From: Anastrepha obliqua
Taxonomy: Eukaryota > Arthropoda > Insecta > Diptera > Tephritidae
Assembly: GCF_027943255.1 (NCBI RefSeq)
Contig: NC_072892.1
Span: 118,685,792-118,749,791, forward strand
DNA: 64,000 bases
Direction: 5' to 3'
Part shown: piece by piece, positions 12,341 to 24,566 of the stretch
Layout: the number at the start of each line of letters is the position of its first letter
How positions within the stretch are numbered: position 1 is the stretch's first letter
Program-made: the position numbers and the translations under genes
Notes under the pieces: model-generated
Databases searched by the model: none
Seen by the model: only the letters and a program-made list of their open reading frames with translations
Told to the model about the DNA's origin: nothing

Positions 12341-12876
12341 GGGGGCAGATACCTGTAAAATTTCGAAATAAAATTTTTTTTTTATTCATAAAATGTTAAT
12401 ATAATCCTTTAAGAACATGTCAACAAATTTTTAGAACGTAAATTTAAGTATTTCTTATATCGTCAACCGTAACGACTCTACTCTTTGCGTTGGAGCGCTG
12501 GGAGAGGTATAGTTACGTTCCCGACTTTAGACGCGATTTTCTCAAAACTATATTTTTCGAATTGGCGTACACGATACCTCGAAAAGTTATCACATATCTC
12601 TTTTATCATATTACTTTCTATGTGAATTTACAAGTTTTTGAAAATTTTTCGAAAAAATAATTTTCTCTGACGCCGATGCTACAATGCCCGCCGATTGAGA
12701 AGCCCCACTGCGACCTGCCTGGAAGAATTGAGTGTACATCCGCCATTTTAAATGATTAAAATAAAAAAAATGTACAATATATTATTTTAATGTATAAATA
12801 AACTGTAAGCGAATTTTGAAAAAAATATATTGAATTCTTCATTTTAAATAATTTTAATTTACAGGTATTTGTCCGC
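12341..12876. mobile_element. Non-autonomous TTAA-flanked element A
   Basis: Inverted ends: GGGGGCAGATACCTGTAAAA on the left (12341) and, on the complementary strand of the right end, GAGCGGACAAATACCTGTAA. The left end abuts TTAA (12337-12340) and the right end abuts TCAA (12877-12880), a one-base variant of TTAA. No coding capacity is visible. A TTAA target and G-rich termini are features of the piggyBac superfamily. The assignment is inference because no transposase is present. Confidence 0.55.
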
Positions 12877-12880
12877 TCAA

Positions 12881-13601
12881 GGGGGAACGCCACTGAGAGG
12901 GGTAAGAAATAGTCGATTTTTGGGATTTTGTTTTTTGTATGTAGGAATGATTATTCAAGAATCGGACATAAGGCAATTTTTTATGTCTGTATTAAACTAT
13001 GTTGATGCAAATTTTTATTAAAAAATATTGAAAATTGACAAATGTATGTAAATAAACGTAACGAGTTAAAAAAAAAAAATGACGTCATCTGGTGGCAGCG
13101 ATACAGAAATGAATAATCATCTGAAATCAAAAAACCAAAACTTTTATTAATCTACGCAATAGAGGCTATCTTTGTATTTGTTTTTTGTTTTTTTTTTTTT
13201 GTGACAAAATGGTGGTGATTTGAATTTCGATGTGTGTTTTTCACCATTTTTTTGATTTTCAACAGGCCCAAAAAATAGTTATTTTCAAAATTTTTAAAAT
13301 CGGCTACGTATAACGATAGCCAATGCGATAACAAAAATTTTGAAAAAAAGAAAATTAAAATCGGTTCATTAGTCTTCGAGAAATCGTTGCCACCGTATTA
13401 AAAAAAGTCGTTTCGAGAAAAACGCGTTTGAAATAAAGCATCGTATCGAAAGCACTACGGTGCCGAACCGACATAGTGCACATAGAATCGGGAATAAAGC
13501 GAATTTCGCTCTAAAATTTTTGCCACATTTTCATGAGTAGTTATATTAACAATTTATGCAAAAAAAATCGATTTTTTTGAATTTTCGCAGTGGCGTTCCC
13601 C
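12881..13601. mobile_element. Non-autonomous TTAA-flanked element B, abutting A
   Basis: Left end GGGGGAACGCCACTG (12881) and right end CAGTGGCGTTCCCC (to 13601) are inverted repeats. The right end is followed by TTAA (13602-13605) and the left preceded by TCAA. Subterminal sequence also pairs (CGATTTTTTG-type blocks). The interior holds a block near 13397 (AAAGTCGTTTCGAGAAAAAC) that also occurs, diverged, in the third TTAA element at about 29432. Non-coding. Confidence 0.6.
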
Positions 13602-13744
13602 TTAAGTGATGAGAAAATTGAAAAGTACTAAGCATCATTACTATATAAAATTTATAATAAGACGCGCATATGCAACCTATTATTGGCATCTTTCCGGGCT
13701 CCGTCACCTGTTGTTTTTATGTATCTGAGGTAGTAGAATATTCG

Positions 13745-14900
13745 TATATACAGGTCCCTTCAAGTCCCATCTGGGCGCTAGATATGCTAAGCAGAGGGCG
13801 CTAACTACTCGTCTTCGCCAACGCACACAGTTATATGCTTGCGATCTGAATTCACACCATGTTCAGTCGAGAGACTTCAATTATGCTCTGTAGAGCTTCG
13901 GGAGGAGGAAAGGACTCCAGTGTAGGGCCTATATAACACCTTTGTCGTCGCTTTTTCTCAGCAAGTGACCATTTCGGCTTCTATGTTCAACTGTGACGCT
14001 TTCTTCAGCAAATCGGCATTGGTTATTGTTCGCGGCCAGAAAATTCGCATGGAGAGCCGAAAACAGCAGTTAATAAATGTTTGCAGTCGTTTCATGATCT
14101 CGCGGTTACTTTCCAGGTGGTACCGTCATACAGAAACATTAACTTAACACTGGAGTTGAATATGCACAGCATTGTGCGAAGACCGATGTTACTGAAGGCC
14201 GACTTTGTGTTGTTAATTCTGCATTCAACATCGCTTTCAGAAATACCGTCTGAAGTGACCATGCAGCCAAGGTAACTAAATTTGACAACACTTTCAAATT
14301 GTTACGCACTCACTACCAACGGCTCCGCTACAGTCCCATTAAGGAAAAGAGCTTTTGTTTTTTCAATATTTACTTTAAGGCCGCTTGTTTTTAATTTCTT
14401 CTACATGGCTTGAGTTAGTAACTTCAGGCCGCAATGATTCTATGCAAGCAAACATACCTATATTTTCGGCCAAGTCAAAGTTTTCAACTTGTGGGCAGAA
14501 GTTTCAAATGAAGCCTCGTTTTTGCAAGGTGAGTTTGGTTATTACATTTGGTCCAGGACGGTTGCGAAGAGAAGTGGCTAGAGAGGGCATTCTGGTTTCA
14601 CTCCAGCGATTATGGTGAAAGGTTCGGTAATTGTATTGCCAGTTTCGAATTTTCGTACTTTGCTCTTATGAGACAATCAGTTTTTGGGTGACTACTTTGT
14701 TGTAGAGCGCTGATCATATTGCGCTTCGTTTGACTGTATCGAAGGCTTTCTTAAAATCAATATTATTAGATACAATACGAATATTAATATTTCAGCCATT
14801 TGAAAGTTGTTTGTTGAACATAAGAATTCAAGCTGTTTGCTAACACGAAAGTGCCTTTTTGCAATAGTTAAATGGGAATTATTCCGTCTGCATTTCATGC
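13745..14900 (-). mobile_element. Non-LTR retrotransposon reverse transcriptase relic
   Basis: On the minus strand, reverse transcriptase landmarks appear in order: IDFKKAFDTVKR (motif A region, about 14738-14761), a GVKPECPL block followed by PLLFATVLD (about 14581-14610), then GLKVNIEKTKALF, FSYLGCMVTSDGI (about 14259-14285), DVECRINNTKSAF and a degenerate later part. Several stops and frame shifts separate the blocks and the FADD box is not intact, so the copy is dead. Which LINE clade it belongs to is not clear by eye; the FxYLG...DG...RI pattern is shared by several clades of the RTE/CR1 type. Confidence 0.8.
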
Positions 14901-16950
14901 AATTCGTAAGAAATTTACAATCCTGAAATTTGGGGATCTCAGGATTTACATCACTATTATGTCTACTGATTTAAGTAGTTGAGCTTACGTTTCCAAACGA
15001 TTTGCGTTCAGCTGCAATTAAGTCGATTTAATGCAAATAAATTCCTTTCAGTGTACACACACACACACACACATCTCTATTGTATGTGTTGTGCCTGATT
15101 TCAATACAATATAAGTTAAAAAAAAATACAAAAAATAAGTTTAAAAAAAATTCTCACATTTTCAATATTACACACTAATGCAAGCTGCCAGCCACGCTGC
15201 ACACAACTTAAGTATATCTACACATTTCTTTACACATACATTCATACTTATGTATGTAATATATATGCTACTTCGTGTAAGTACACTTTGTTCATCGAGC
15301 TTCCGTTCCTTGCGCCGACAATTCTCTGCCAGCATTCTTACTTGAAATACTTGGCTGCGGCGCTTTGCACAAAAATTCCTGCAGCTACTTCAGTAGTCCA
15401 TGATTTTACCTCAACTATTCCCTCTTTCTCCCAAGCCACAATTGTATCGCAGCTTGCCATGGATCGGTTGGTATGGAATTAAATTCATTAGCAACACTAA
15501 ATTACAACCTCGTGTATGTGATTACGAGCGGTTTTTACTTAGTCGTAGATGTAGATGCATTCGAGTAGGTACACACATACAAGTAAACATACATCCGCAA
15601 GTTTTCGTGGCTGAGTTCCTACATCTTTTGGTGTATTTGCGTTCTTCGTTGCAGTTTATTGGTACATCGATACTATTCATACCACCTATACACACATGGT
15701 TCATGTTTCTACACACACACACATACGCATGTGGTCGTTTGCACCACTAAAAGGTCTACTTGTAGTTTTTTTCAAGGTACTGAGCTAAAGATGTATGAAA
15801 AGTGTACTTATGCCACCCACATAGGTGTGCACCAATTTATACATGTGTGTGCGTGTGTGTGTACAATAGATTACTGAAGCACTTTCTTAGTTATAATTTT
15901 GTTTATTAAGTGTAATGAAATTGAGTTCAGCCTCATTAGCGAGAATATGAGCAATTTCCTAGAAATTTGGCAAGCAGGCTATAAATCGTATAGTGCTTTT
16001 ACTCTGTGGGAAACTGGCCTGAAAAGAAATAGCTAGTGAGTATATAGTAAGTAGTAGCCAAAGCAACCTTACGGGCATCTAAAAATTATACTAATTCATT
16101 CAAATATTTTCCTGAATAATATACATACATATGTATGGGTATTATTTTTGATATTACAGCTATTGAGGAATATGGAATCGTACTTTATATAATAATTTTA
16201 TGAGGAACCTAGTCGAAAGAATTAAGGAATGAGGGTTTAAGGAACATTTCTTTTGAACATTTCAGAAAAGAATGACGTTACTAACCTTCGGTGGACACCC
16301 CGGTGAGGCACTCCACAAAATGTTTGCTGGGATTAGGTTTGTTTATTTCTAACATCAGGAAATATATCGTTAACTATTATTTAGCAACGGCGCTTTTACT
16401 CTTCGAATTCAAGCAATAAGTCCTGAGTAGTTGGTGCGCATTCAATTTATGCAGATCTAAAAAAGTGATGGGATCAAATTTACCCCAGCTTGTAGTTCGC
16501 GTACTTTTTTGCATATACAGTCAACGTCAAAAGAAAGTGTACTCCATATACTGACTAGGACATTATCATCCTCATCAAAATCAATTATTTCATCCTACAA
16601 ATCAGATGAAAAAGTTTCTACATCGACTTCTGGTCCAGGTTGCCAGTATGAATTGCTTTTGAAGAAAATCACTCCTTATGCTTATAGAAAGGGAATTAAA
16701 AAAGATAAAAAATTCAACTTTGACAAAACTAAAGTAAATATTTGTACGGGCAAACTGTCTGTGCCATAGGAAAGTGTACACCATATATTGATTAGTTTTG
16801 ACTATATTTATTTATTTTTTAGTTTTAATTAACTTTGTACAAAAATATAGCTCATACTACAACAAAAACCATATAATGCAACTAACTAACTAATAATTCA
16901 CTAACTATTTTTTATGAATTTGTGACTTTTTCGTATACCTCCTACTTTAT
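14901..16950. other. Gene-free interval with CA microsatellites
   Basis: AC-rich simple repeats occur at about 15053-15073 and 15711-15724, with GTGTGTGCG near 15845. The frame at 16509-16769 is open but without recognisable motifs. It is bracketed by two similar words (GAAAGTGTACTCCATATA near 16530 and GAAAGTGTACACCATATA near 16770), so it may be part of an unidentified repeat. Nothing else is supported. Confidence 0.45.
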
Positions 16951-16954
16951 TTTG

Positions 16955-17345
16955 TGTTTATCTCTAGGGTTTTCCAATAACAGGAATTGGATGGTATCGA
17001 TTTGGATAACGTTTATTTTCAACAAGACGGCGCCACGTGCCACACAAGCAACGAAACCATTGATCTTTTACGGGAAAAGTTTCCGGGTCGTGTTATCTCT
17101 CTAAGAGGTGATCACAATTGGCCACCGAGATCTTGTGATTAAACACCTTGTGACTTTTTTCTTTGGGGCCACGTGAAAGAGAAGCTCTACGCCAACAGCG
17201 CAGGGTCGATTCAAGACCTCAAAGGTGGAATTCGTGGGGCTATCGAGGACATAGGGCAGCCACTTTGCAATTCGGTTATGGAAAATTTCATTAAAAGGAT
17301 ATTGTCCTGTAAGAGTGGTTGTGGTGGTCATCTGCCTGATATTTT
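16955..17345 (+). mobile_element. Mariner-like transposase, C-terminal fragment
   Basis: Reading plus-strand frames with shifts gives FQQDGATCHTS (second catalytic Asp region), NETIDLLREKFPGR, HNWPPRSCD (third catalytic region), FFLWGHVKEKLY and a C-terminal SGCGGHLPDI. A TAA replaces a codon just after RSCD, and the N-terminal half is missing. It is homologous to the minus-strand piece at 9458-9600. The family assignment is well supported; activity is excluded by the stop and truncation. Confidence 0.85.
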
Positions 17346-18584
17346 TCCACTATTAACGGCATTCCTTTTTCTTTATAATGAAATAAATATCCGATCATTT
17401 GTATTAAAAAATATCATTTTTTGTTGAATATCAACAAATATTTGGAATATCCTATAGTTTTCCGATATATTTTTTTTTCTTTAGAACGCAAAATCTATTT
17501 CTGATACACATTTTTTTATGTGAATAAAATTAAAATTAACTATTCATTTAAATTTATTTTATCTAAATACTTTCAAAGAAAAAGTGAAAATAAAAACTTC
17601 AACTCTGATTGTGGAAAAAAGTAAATGAAAAAGATGATTTTCTTACCGAAGTCAGAGTTAGCCGCCAATTGTTGTAATTGCTTTGAATTTGACAATAACT
17701 TTTAACGAAGAAGCGTGCAGCATTACTTTGTTGAATGCCGAAACTAAGAAAGTTCCCGTCAAACCTGACCAGCTGGCAAGTATACCTACACTGCCCGTAT
17801 GCAGTTTTGAAGTGGTTCAAAATACTCGTCGATTTTTGATATTTTTTTGCCTCGAAGGTGTTGCACATTTTTGCCATATAACGAATGCACTTTGTTTTTT
17901 TTAGAGAATATGCGAAACTAGCAAGGAAAAAAATTTAAAAAATCAAAGACAATTTTCAGCGACTTCAAACTTGTTGAATGAAATACCCACAAAAATGAGA
18001 AAATCACCGATCGATGTTTATAATATGAGAGATTATTATCGATTCAAGGATAGTATAAAGGGTATTACCATATTTACACAACTAGAAAACTACTGTGTTC
18101 GAAAGGTGAAAGTATTGGTTTGGGGAATAAGTTCATACCGTTTTTATATTTTCTTTCATTTTACAACGATTTGTTTACTGTTTGGCAAAGGGTAAGTATT
18201 CATTCGATAGAACTCTTTCTGCTCTAGAAAAATGTGTTAATTGCGTTTTTCAGCTATTTAATTTTTTATTAACGGAACGGAGGTGTCTTAATATTTGCGA
18301 AACAAATTTTAGATATGAGTGGATTAATTCTCCATGAGAAAATACCTCTTCAACGATAGCTTAGAAGAATCGAGTAAGATCTAACGCAGTTATGCAAGTT
18401 TTTCTTAAACCTATCATCCCAAAAAATAATAGCATAAATAATCTCTTCATTTTGGTTCTGTTGATAAAATTCTTAAGCATTTCTATGCAGACCTTTTAAG
18501 TTTAAACTTTTCTATCATCTGAGAGGATTTTTTGAAAAAATATTTTTAAAACAAATTTCAAATGTTTTTACCCTGCATTAGATT
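17346..18584. other. Gene-free interval
   Basis: Two overlapping weak open frames (17683-17904 on + and 17599-17877 on -) and one at 17971-18195 have no recognisable domain and no convincing splice context. AT-rich filler surrounds them. No RNA gene or terminal repeat was seen. Confidence 0.4.
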
Positions 18585-18800
18585 GAACCCGAACGAAATG
18601 TTTAGGAGCTCTACAATATGAGAGGTTAGAATATCTCTCGGGGTTAGAGCTTCAGAGCTTACTTAGATTCGTAAAAGACGCAAGCTTATTACAAGAAGCC
18701 TACTACAAGGAAACGTAATGGTCAAGCTCAATCCGGTACCACTAAGGACCAAAAGACCTATGTGATGGCTTTCAGCCAGCCAGGTCAACCTAACCTAATT
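18585..18800 (+). mobile_element. LINE 3' end (C-terminus of RNase H-type ORF2 and 3' UTR)
   Basis: The frame reads GALQYERLEYLSGLELQSLL followed by RFVKDASLL, the alpha-helical end found after the cysteine knuckle in I/jockey-group LINE proteins. A TAA follows, then a short 3' UTR-like tract (CAGCCAGCCAGGTCAACCTAACCTAA). No more of the element is present, as expected for a 5'-truncated insertion. Confidence 0.6.
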
Positions 18801-20235
18801 TTCTTTATAAAAAAACTCGTTGTATCATGCGTGTGCCAGAGAAAGATAGATACATACTCGTTGTGCTCTCTTCTGAGTAGTGAAAAAACATGCCTTTTTA
18901 TAGGGATGAGTGCAACATTGAAAAAACACGTTTACTCTCGCTTATTCTTTTTCTTTTTTCGCTTGCTCATTTTCTATGCTACGACCCTGGGAAGGCGCAA
19001 TATTGTTTTCTAACATTATTGGCCCACTGCAACCTGTTTTTTGTAGTAATTGAAAGAAATGTATTATGGACTAAAAAAGAAACTGAACTGAATTGAATAA
19101 AAATGAGTGAACAGAAAAGGAAAATCAATTAGCAGATTCTTTGAATGTGCGTGTTTCTTTTTAATATTTTCCTAGGCTATAATTTTTTTCATTTGAACTC
19201 TTAATTCTAAAGAAGGGTTGCGGTTTCTGTTTCAACTCCTGACTGCAGCTATTTACTGTACTTTGCTTTACAAACAATATTACATTGCCTGACAAGAGTA
19301 GAAAAAGTTTTCTTCCATTGCAAAAAAGAATTGCCATTTGCTTTTGAAAATTTTCACCTTTAAAGGAACTTCGACACCTACATTCATACACTTGTACTTA
19401 TACGAGTATGTATGCACTTCTGCTGTTTTTTGTTGCGAGTGTCGTTGTGTGCTTTGTTGCTTTGTGGCTTCTTCAGTTTGTGAAAGAGTTTTCATGAGGT
19501 TTGCAATACTAGCTTTAGTCTCTCTAATTTTGACACTTGAATACGGTTTATTTGCATAAATGTGTGCATGTACACACACATAATCACATGGGTGCTTGTT
19601 CGTGTAAGTCCATTTGCACATTTTTTCTGTGTGGGTGTAACAGTTCGGTTTGTTTGGTTAGGGCTTTGTTGGCGTTGAAAAGTGGTTTCATAGCCACAAG
19701 AATTCAATATAAGTTTTCCAATGTACAACTAACTATGTGCAAGTGTTTTGCATATTTTCGTATGCGAAAATGCACAGAATAAGGCAAACTGTGTGCAAAA
19801 CCGCAAAAATGATTGAAACGAAATAGTTGCCGCACAGTAGGCATTGTTTAAGTCGACTTTGTGTGCCAACCAGCTATTGTGAAATTTTTGAATAGAAAAC
19901 TTTTATTTAAATTATTTTAGTTCCAAGTGATGAAATTTTCATTTTTTTCATTGGGAAGGAAAAAGCAACAAAGGCATTTTCTAAATTTCAAAGCAGTTTA
20001 GTGGATATCTTTATTTGTTCTGCTCGGAAAGTCAATTATTTTTTTCTAATGAAATTGAAATCTGACGATTTTTGTTTAGGTTAGGGCTTAAAATATTTTG
20101 AATTAAATTTTGAATTGAATTTTGTTGAATTAAAAACCAAAAAAAAATATATATACATAGATATATGTAATAAAATTAAAAATGCTTAAATAAATATAAA
20201 GGGATTTTTCTTGAGAGTTTGAGAATTTAAGATAA
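18801..20235. other. Gene-free interval
   Basis: Opposed small frames at 19161-19782 read through TACACACACATAATC-like simple sequence and have no motif. AT-rich elsewhere. Nothing supported. Confidence 0.4.
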
Positions 20236-20239
20236 TAAT

Positions 20240-20896
20240 ATGAAACAAAAGGAGTTTTTTTTTTATAATCTGGTAGATAATTTCATAGCATTTATTTTTT
20301 GAATATGTCCGCCGCAGCTACGAGTTACATGGTCCATCCGATCAATCCACATTTGTATTACTTTTAGTAATAAATCTAACTGAGCCGAGTTAGCAAAAAT
20401 GCGACGCAAAAGATCATCATTTGGCTTCAATTCGTGTACGAGCGGTATTTTATAGACACTTAAAAGGACCCGGTGGTCTAGAAATTTGAAGCCATCGATT
20501 TTTTGTTTTTTCGTTACTACTCAAATACTAATTTGTTTTATACAAACTGAATATAAATTGCTCGTTTTGCGATTAGTTACGCAATGTATACGTAATAAAA
20601 AAGGAAATGTATTTAAAACTTAGAAACAGTTTTCAAACTTCTAAAGTATACGTAAAGCATGAACCATATATTGGTTATTTTTTTAAATACAAAAAAAAAA
20701 ATAACAAAAAACAATTTCTTTCGGTAAATATTGGTTTGTTCGAAAGAAAAAAAGATTCGAATACGATTTCGTTCATGTGGCCGCCTAGCTCCGCAGAGAC
20801 AAGACATTGGCTTTCTGTCAAGATTTCCAGCTGACAAGAGCTGTTACTATCACATAACATATGCTTAAAAAAAATCCACTATATGAACCACCCTGT
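20240..20896 (-). mobile_element. Mariner/Tc1-like element relic with TTAA-element insertion
   Basis: Minus-strand reading of 20270-20460 gives VHELKPNDDLLRRIFANSAQ, then WIDRM, then SCGGHIQKINAM, a mariner-type transposase C-terminus. At the other side, 20872-20896 read in reverse gives CAGGGTGGTTCATATAGTGG preceded by TA, a mariner-like terminal repeat similar to that at 56806. Most of the transposase is missing. Between the two parts, at TTAA (20460-20463), begins GGACCCGGTGGTCTAGAAAT, the same terminus as the element at 28930-29628. A second element therefore inserted here. Confidence 0.6.
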
Positions 20897-21537
20897 ATAG
20901 GACATCGCTTTAAATATTCCTTAGAAACTGAAATCCCTATTTTGTTTCAATTAACAATGCAATTCAAAGTTTTTTTCCTACTGTAATATTATATTCATAT
21001 GTGTGTGTAATATTTGTGTGGCACATTTCTTTGTAAATAAAGGGATAACGAATCAAGACAACAAAGGATTTTCACACAAGAGTGTAAGTATATGCAAATA
21101 TGCAAATTCGTATGCATGGCAGCTTGACAAAAATCAAATAAATAAATTGAGTAGCTGAGAGCTTTGCTGTAATTTCTCTTGAATATGTATGAACAAGAAG
21201 TAACTGCACGAAGAGTAGGAAATTGAATTAATTAATGGCAAGTGTATATGCGTTTCGATGATTGAATCTTAAGATGGCCATTACAAGTAAAGTGAAAGCT
21301 GCTCTCTTTGGAAATTCTTTCGGGAGACTTAAAGAATATAAAACCCTTAGGTTTTTATCTACCATTTATCCCAATTTAACAAAAACGGTCTTTCAAAAGA
21401 CGGACACGTCTACAGGCTGCCATATGAGAATTAAAATTTTCAAGGACTCGTTTATAAATTATCGCAGGTAGTTCAGCAATCCCGGTTCGAATGTTGTATT
21501 TCAGCTTCGATATCGTATATGGCTTCTTCACATAGAG
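20897..21537. other. Gene-free interval
   Basis: No supported feature. The short plus-strand frame at 21262-21471 has no motif or splice context. Confidence 0.35.
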
Positions 21538-21655
21538 TTTCTTCTTCTTCTTGATTGGTGCAGTAGCCGCTAGCGTGGTTTTGGCCCAATTGAACTAAGC
21601 GAGCCAGTCGTTTCTTTCTCATGCTAACCGATGCCAGTTGGTGAAGTCTAGACTT
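21538..21655 (-). mobile_element. RTE-like LINE 3' tail
   Basis: In reverse this matches the 3' end of the LINE copy at 37500-37625: CACCAACTGGC...AGAAAGAAACGACTGGC...GGCCAAAA...CGGCTA...(AAG)n. The short AAG/GAA tail is the element terminus. Protein remnants suggest the last codons of ORF2. Confidence 0.65.
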
Positions 21656-21914
21656 TGCCCATCTGATTTTTCAAATGCACAGGAGGATGGTTCCATATGT
21701 AAAAGTGCACGAAAGTGTGAAAAGTCACTGATTGCCATTAACTTGAGAGTGGCCAAGACGATTCTTTTACATATGGTCCAAGTAGCTCCCAACTTCCGGG
21801 CCTAGCCCATGTATCCTCTGGGTAGCTTGCGAATACCCGTTCGAGAACGAGCTAATGTGAGAAGGCAAAGTAACCCAGGATAGCTGGTTGTGCGCTGCGT
21901 TTGGGACTCGCTCA

Positions 21915-22200
21915 TTTGCGCCCAAGTCCCGACGGAAGAGAAGGACGATACGACCAAAGATTCCTTCTATGAGCGCTGGGAACGCTCCTAAGAGCACCAC
22001 GATATAAAAATGCAAAGCCAGGCTGGGCAAGGAGGAAAAATTTCGTACCACAGTTGGAAGATTCAGCCTGCACAATGAAACATCTGGTAACGGACAGAGG
22101 CTGATCAACTTCGCCGGGGCCCGAAACATAGTAGGGTGCAGCACCAAATTCCAGCATAATAAGATGCACTAAGCAAAATGGCTCTCTTCTGATCGAAAAA
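21915..22200 (+). mobile_element. RTE-like LINE endonuclease-domain fragment
   Basis: With frame shifts the plus strand reads FSLHNETSGNGQRLINFAG, then ARNIVGCSTKFQHNKMH, then AKWLSSDR. This is the conserved part of the apurinic-like endonuclease of RTE-type LINEs, where a NGxRLIxFA block is followed by xxSTxFxH and a TWxSPD-like block. It is directly abutted at about 22200 by reverse transcriptase sequence of the opposite orientation, so the copy is rearranged. Confidence 0.7.
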
Positions 22201-22510
22201 CGCCTTTATCTTCCGCTTCAGAGACGAAACGTTTGTATGCATTCGGACAACATGATCCAGCCAACGAGACCGCTGGATCTTTATTCGCTACGCTATGTCT
22301 ATGTCGCCGTGAAGCTCATACAGTTCATTGTTGCCAACGTGAAAAGGTCCAATAATCTTCCGCAGAATCTTTCTCCCAAACCCGTCAAGAAACGCCTCAC
22401 CGGATGTTGTCATCGTCCAAGCTTCTGCGCCTTACGTTAGGACGGGCACTATGACAGCCTTATAAAGTATTTGTTTTGATCGTCGAGAGTGGACTTTACT
22501 ACTGAACTGC
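22200..22510 (-). mobile_element. RTE-like LINE RT C-terminal fragment
   Basis: Minus-strand reading gives LYKAVIVPVLT, GAEAWTMTTSGEA, a GRKILRKIIGPFHVG block and RIKIQRSRWLDHVVRM, with stops in between. It is the same block as at 40345-40695 and 48165-48470. Inactive, and in inverted orientation relative to the adjoining endonuclease fragment. Confidence 0.75.
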
Positions 22511-23463
22511 CTACTTCGTTTAAAGTAGCACTTGTTGGCAAGAGACATTCTCGGTTGGACTTAGAGGCCGATATTGTTATCTGTGGCAGGAAGCAGCATT
22601 AAGTTCCTAGATAAACATAGCCTCTTACAACCTCGAAATCACCGAAATAGACCGGAATTCAATTTATTTAAATACATGAATTGCATATTTTCTACTTAAC
22701 ATATGTCAAAATGGACAGCTGACACAAATTTAAGCAATTCTTCTTCTTGTAAGAGAAACTGAGTTATTGCCAATATTTTCTTCATTTCGACATTTATTTT
22801 CGGAATAAACGCAATTTTTGCTGGTTGTATTTTTTTAGATATATAGTTTGTATGACTTGTTTTTTTTGTTTTTGCTTTTGATTTTGCAGTTTTATTTGCA
22901 TACATCAAGGCGCCGCAATGCAATCTACTGCATCATCCATATTTTTATTGCTTTTGGCAAACGTTTGATTGTTCTGTGAATTTTTCAATTCCGCCAATGC
23001 AAATATGCACAACAAACATTTATAATTTACATATACATATGCATATATATTACATATACATATACATACCTATACATGTATGCACATATTTAAGAACAAA
23101 TACAATAAAAAACCGAATACATTTGCAATATGCGCATCAATCCAAATACAATGAATGCATCGCATTCCAACTTGCTACTTGTTTATCTTTACACACATAC
23201 ATACATATGCACATATATAAGTACATAAATACACTTAAAGCTTTCAATGTATTCTCGCTGAAGCGCATAATAAATATGAAATGCTAGGTTTATGTATACA
23301 AATGTAAGTGTATTTTCATGCAACAAAATAAATGCTGCTCTACTTCAAGGGATTACACTCGGTTGGATTTATTTATTACACTCTTCTTCCATAAGAGTTG
23401 TAAATCCTTAGCGAGTGCTAGAGGGCTGAATCGCACCCGAATTGTTCTGTATGCACTTACATA
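22511..23463. other. Gene-free interval
   Basis: AT-rich sequence with TATACATA/ACATACAT microsatellite-like stretches around 23030-23080 and 23200-23230. No supported exon or RNA gene. Confidence 0.4.
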
Positions 23464-23868
23464 CACACACCGAAAAAAGTATTGGCACAGTACTACCTAA
23501 ATCATTTAAAAAGTTGTAACAGTAAATTGCTTTGATAAAAATAAAATACGTTTTCATCTTTTAAGGTACTCGTATAAAATGTTACTTCATAAGTATAAAC
23601 AAAATCAAAAGCTTTTCATTGTAAAAAAAAAAAAATTTTAAACTTGCTTTTCAGCGAAAAAAGTATTGGCACAGGGAAAGTTAATTGTTTTCTTATTTCT
23701 AACGGTAATATTTAGTGATGTGTAGATAATTCTTTTCTTATTATAACTTCATTTATAACCAGCTTTTAACATTCGATCCAATTTTCAGCCATCTTTCTTT
23801 TATTACTTTCAGTTTTGTTTTTTTGTTTTTGTTTTGTTTTTGTGTTTTCGGGACAACTAGCAAGTACC

Positions 23869-24566
23869 ACACTTAGGCAACATTAAGTCCACCGTACTGC
23901 ACTCGGGCTCTCTTTTGTATTTGCTTTAAGTCAACCCGACTTCCGAAGAATCCAAGTAGATATTGTGGTGCCAAGGAGCCAAGATGGTCGCTTATTAGCA
24001 CATCAGTGCCAAAGAACTCAAGCCTGATTCGAGCGAAGGCCGGGCAGATGCACCTGCTGGGGCGAGTGCACTGTCTGAAATGCCTATCTTTTCCATGTAT
24101 CATATTTCGCCCACATAAAGTGGCCCGTCATCAGTCCAACCAGCTGCCTACAATCCCTTCTGCTTAGTGAGAGGAGGATCTGCGACAGTCAGTCGGACGT
24201 GACAGGTAATATCAGTTTTGTCCTTCGGCAGCCATCCTCAGCCTGCCAAGCTCTCTTATGGGTTGAAGTAATCTGTTTGCTAACCGTGGCTTTGAGGGCT
24301 GCAGAATGGAGTAGTAGAACGGACTCTAAGCCAAAGAAGTTGCCCGCAGAGCCCATCCTAGCTAAAGAGTCAGAGGTCTCGTTACCCGCGATACCCATGT
24401 GTCCCGGGACTCATGTTAGCATCAGGATATGAAGTCTATCGACATGGATTCAGCCTGGATTTACAGGACTCAACTACCCTTGAAGTGGTTGGAGGGCTGT
24501 CTAAGGCCATGAGAGCAGCTTTGCTGTCGCTACAAATACATACAGATCTGTCTCTTCACTGCTTCT
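23869..24566 (-). mobile_element. I-group LINE fragment: RNase H and C-terminus
   Basis: Minus-strand frames give ICSDSKAALMALDSP (RNase H), SPGHMGIAGNETSDSLARMG (RNase H active-site region, normally WVPGHxGIxGNExAD), then TKLILPVTSD, LVGLMTGH and a degraded cysteine-knuckle/C-terminus CPAFARIRLEFFG. Multiple stops and shifts. It lies between the two halves of a Tc1-like transposon and is taken to be a later insertion. Confidence 0.8.

Noticed and set aside
16509..16769. 86-codon frame between two similar GAAAGTGTAC words
   Set aside because: No motif or splice context. The flanking words are direct, not inverted, so a transposon call is not supported.
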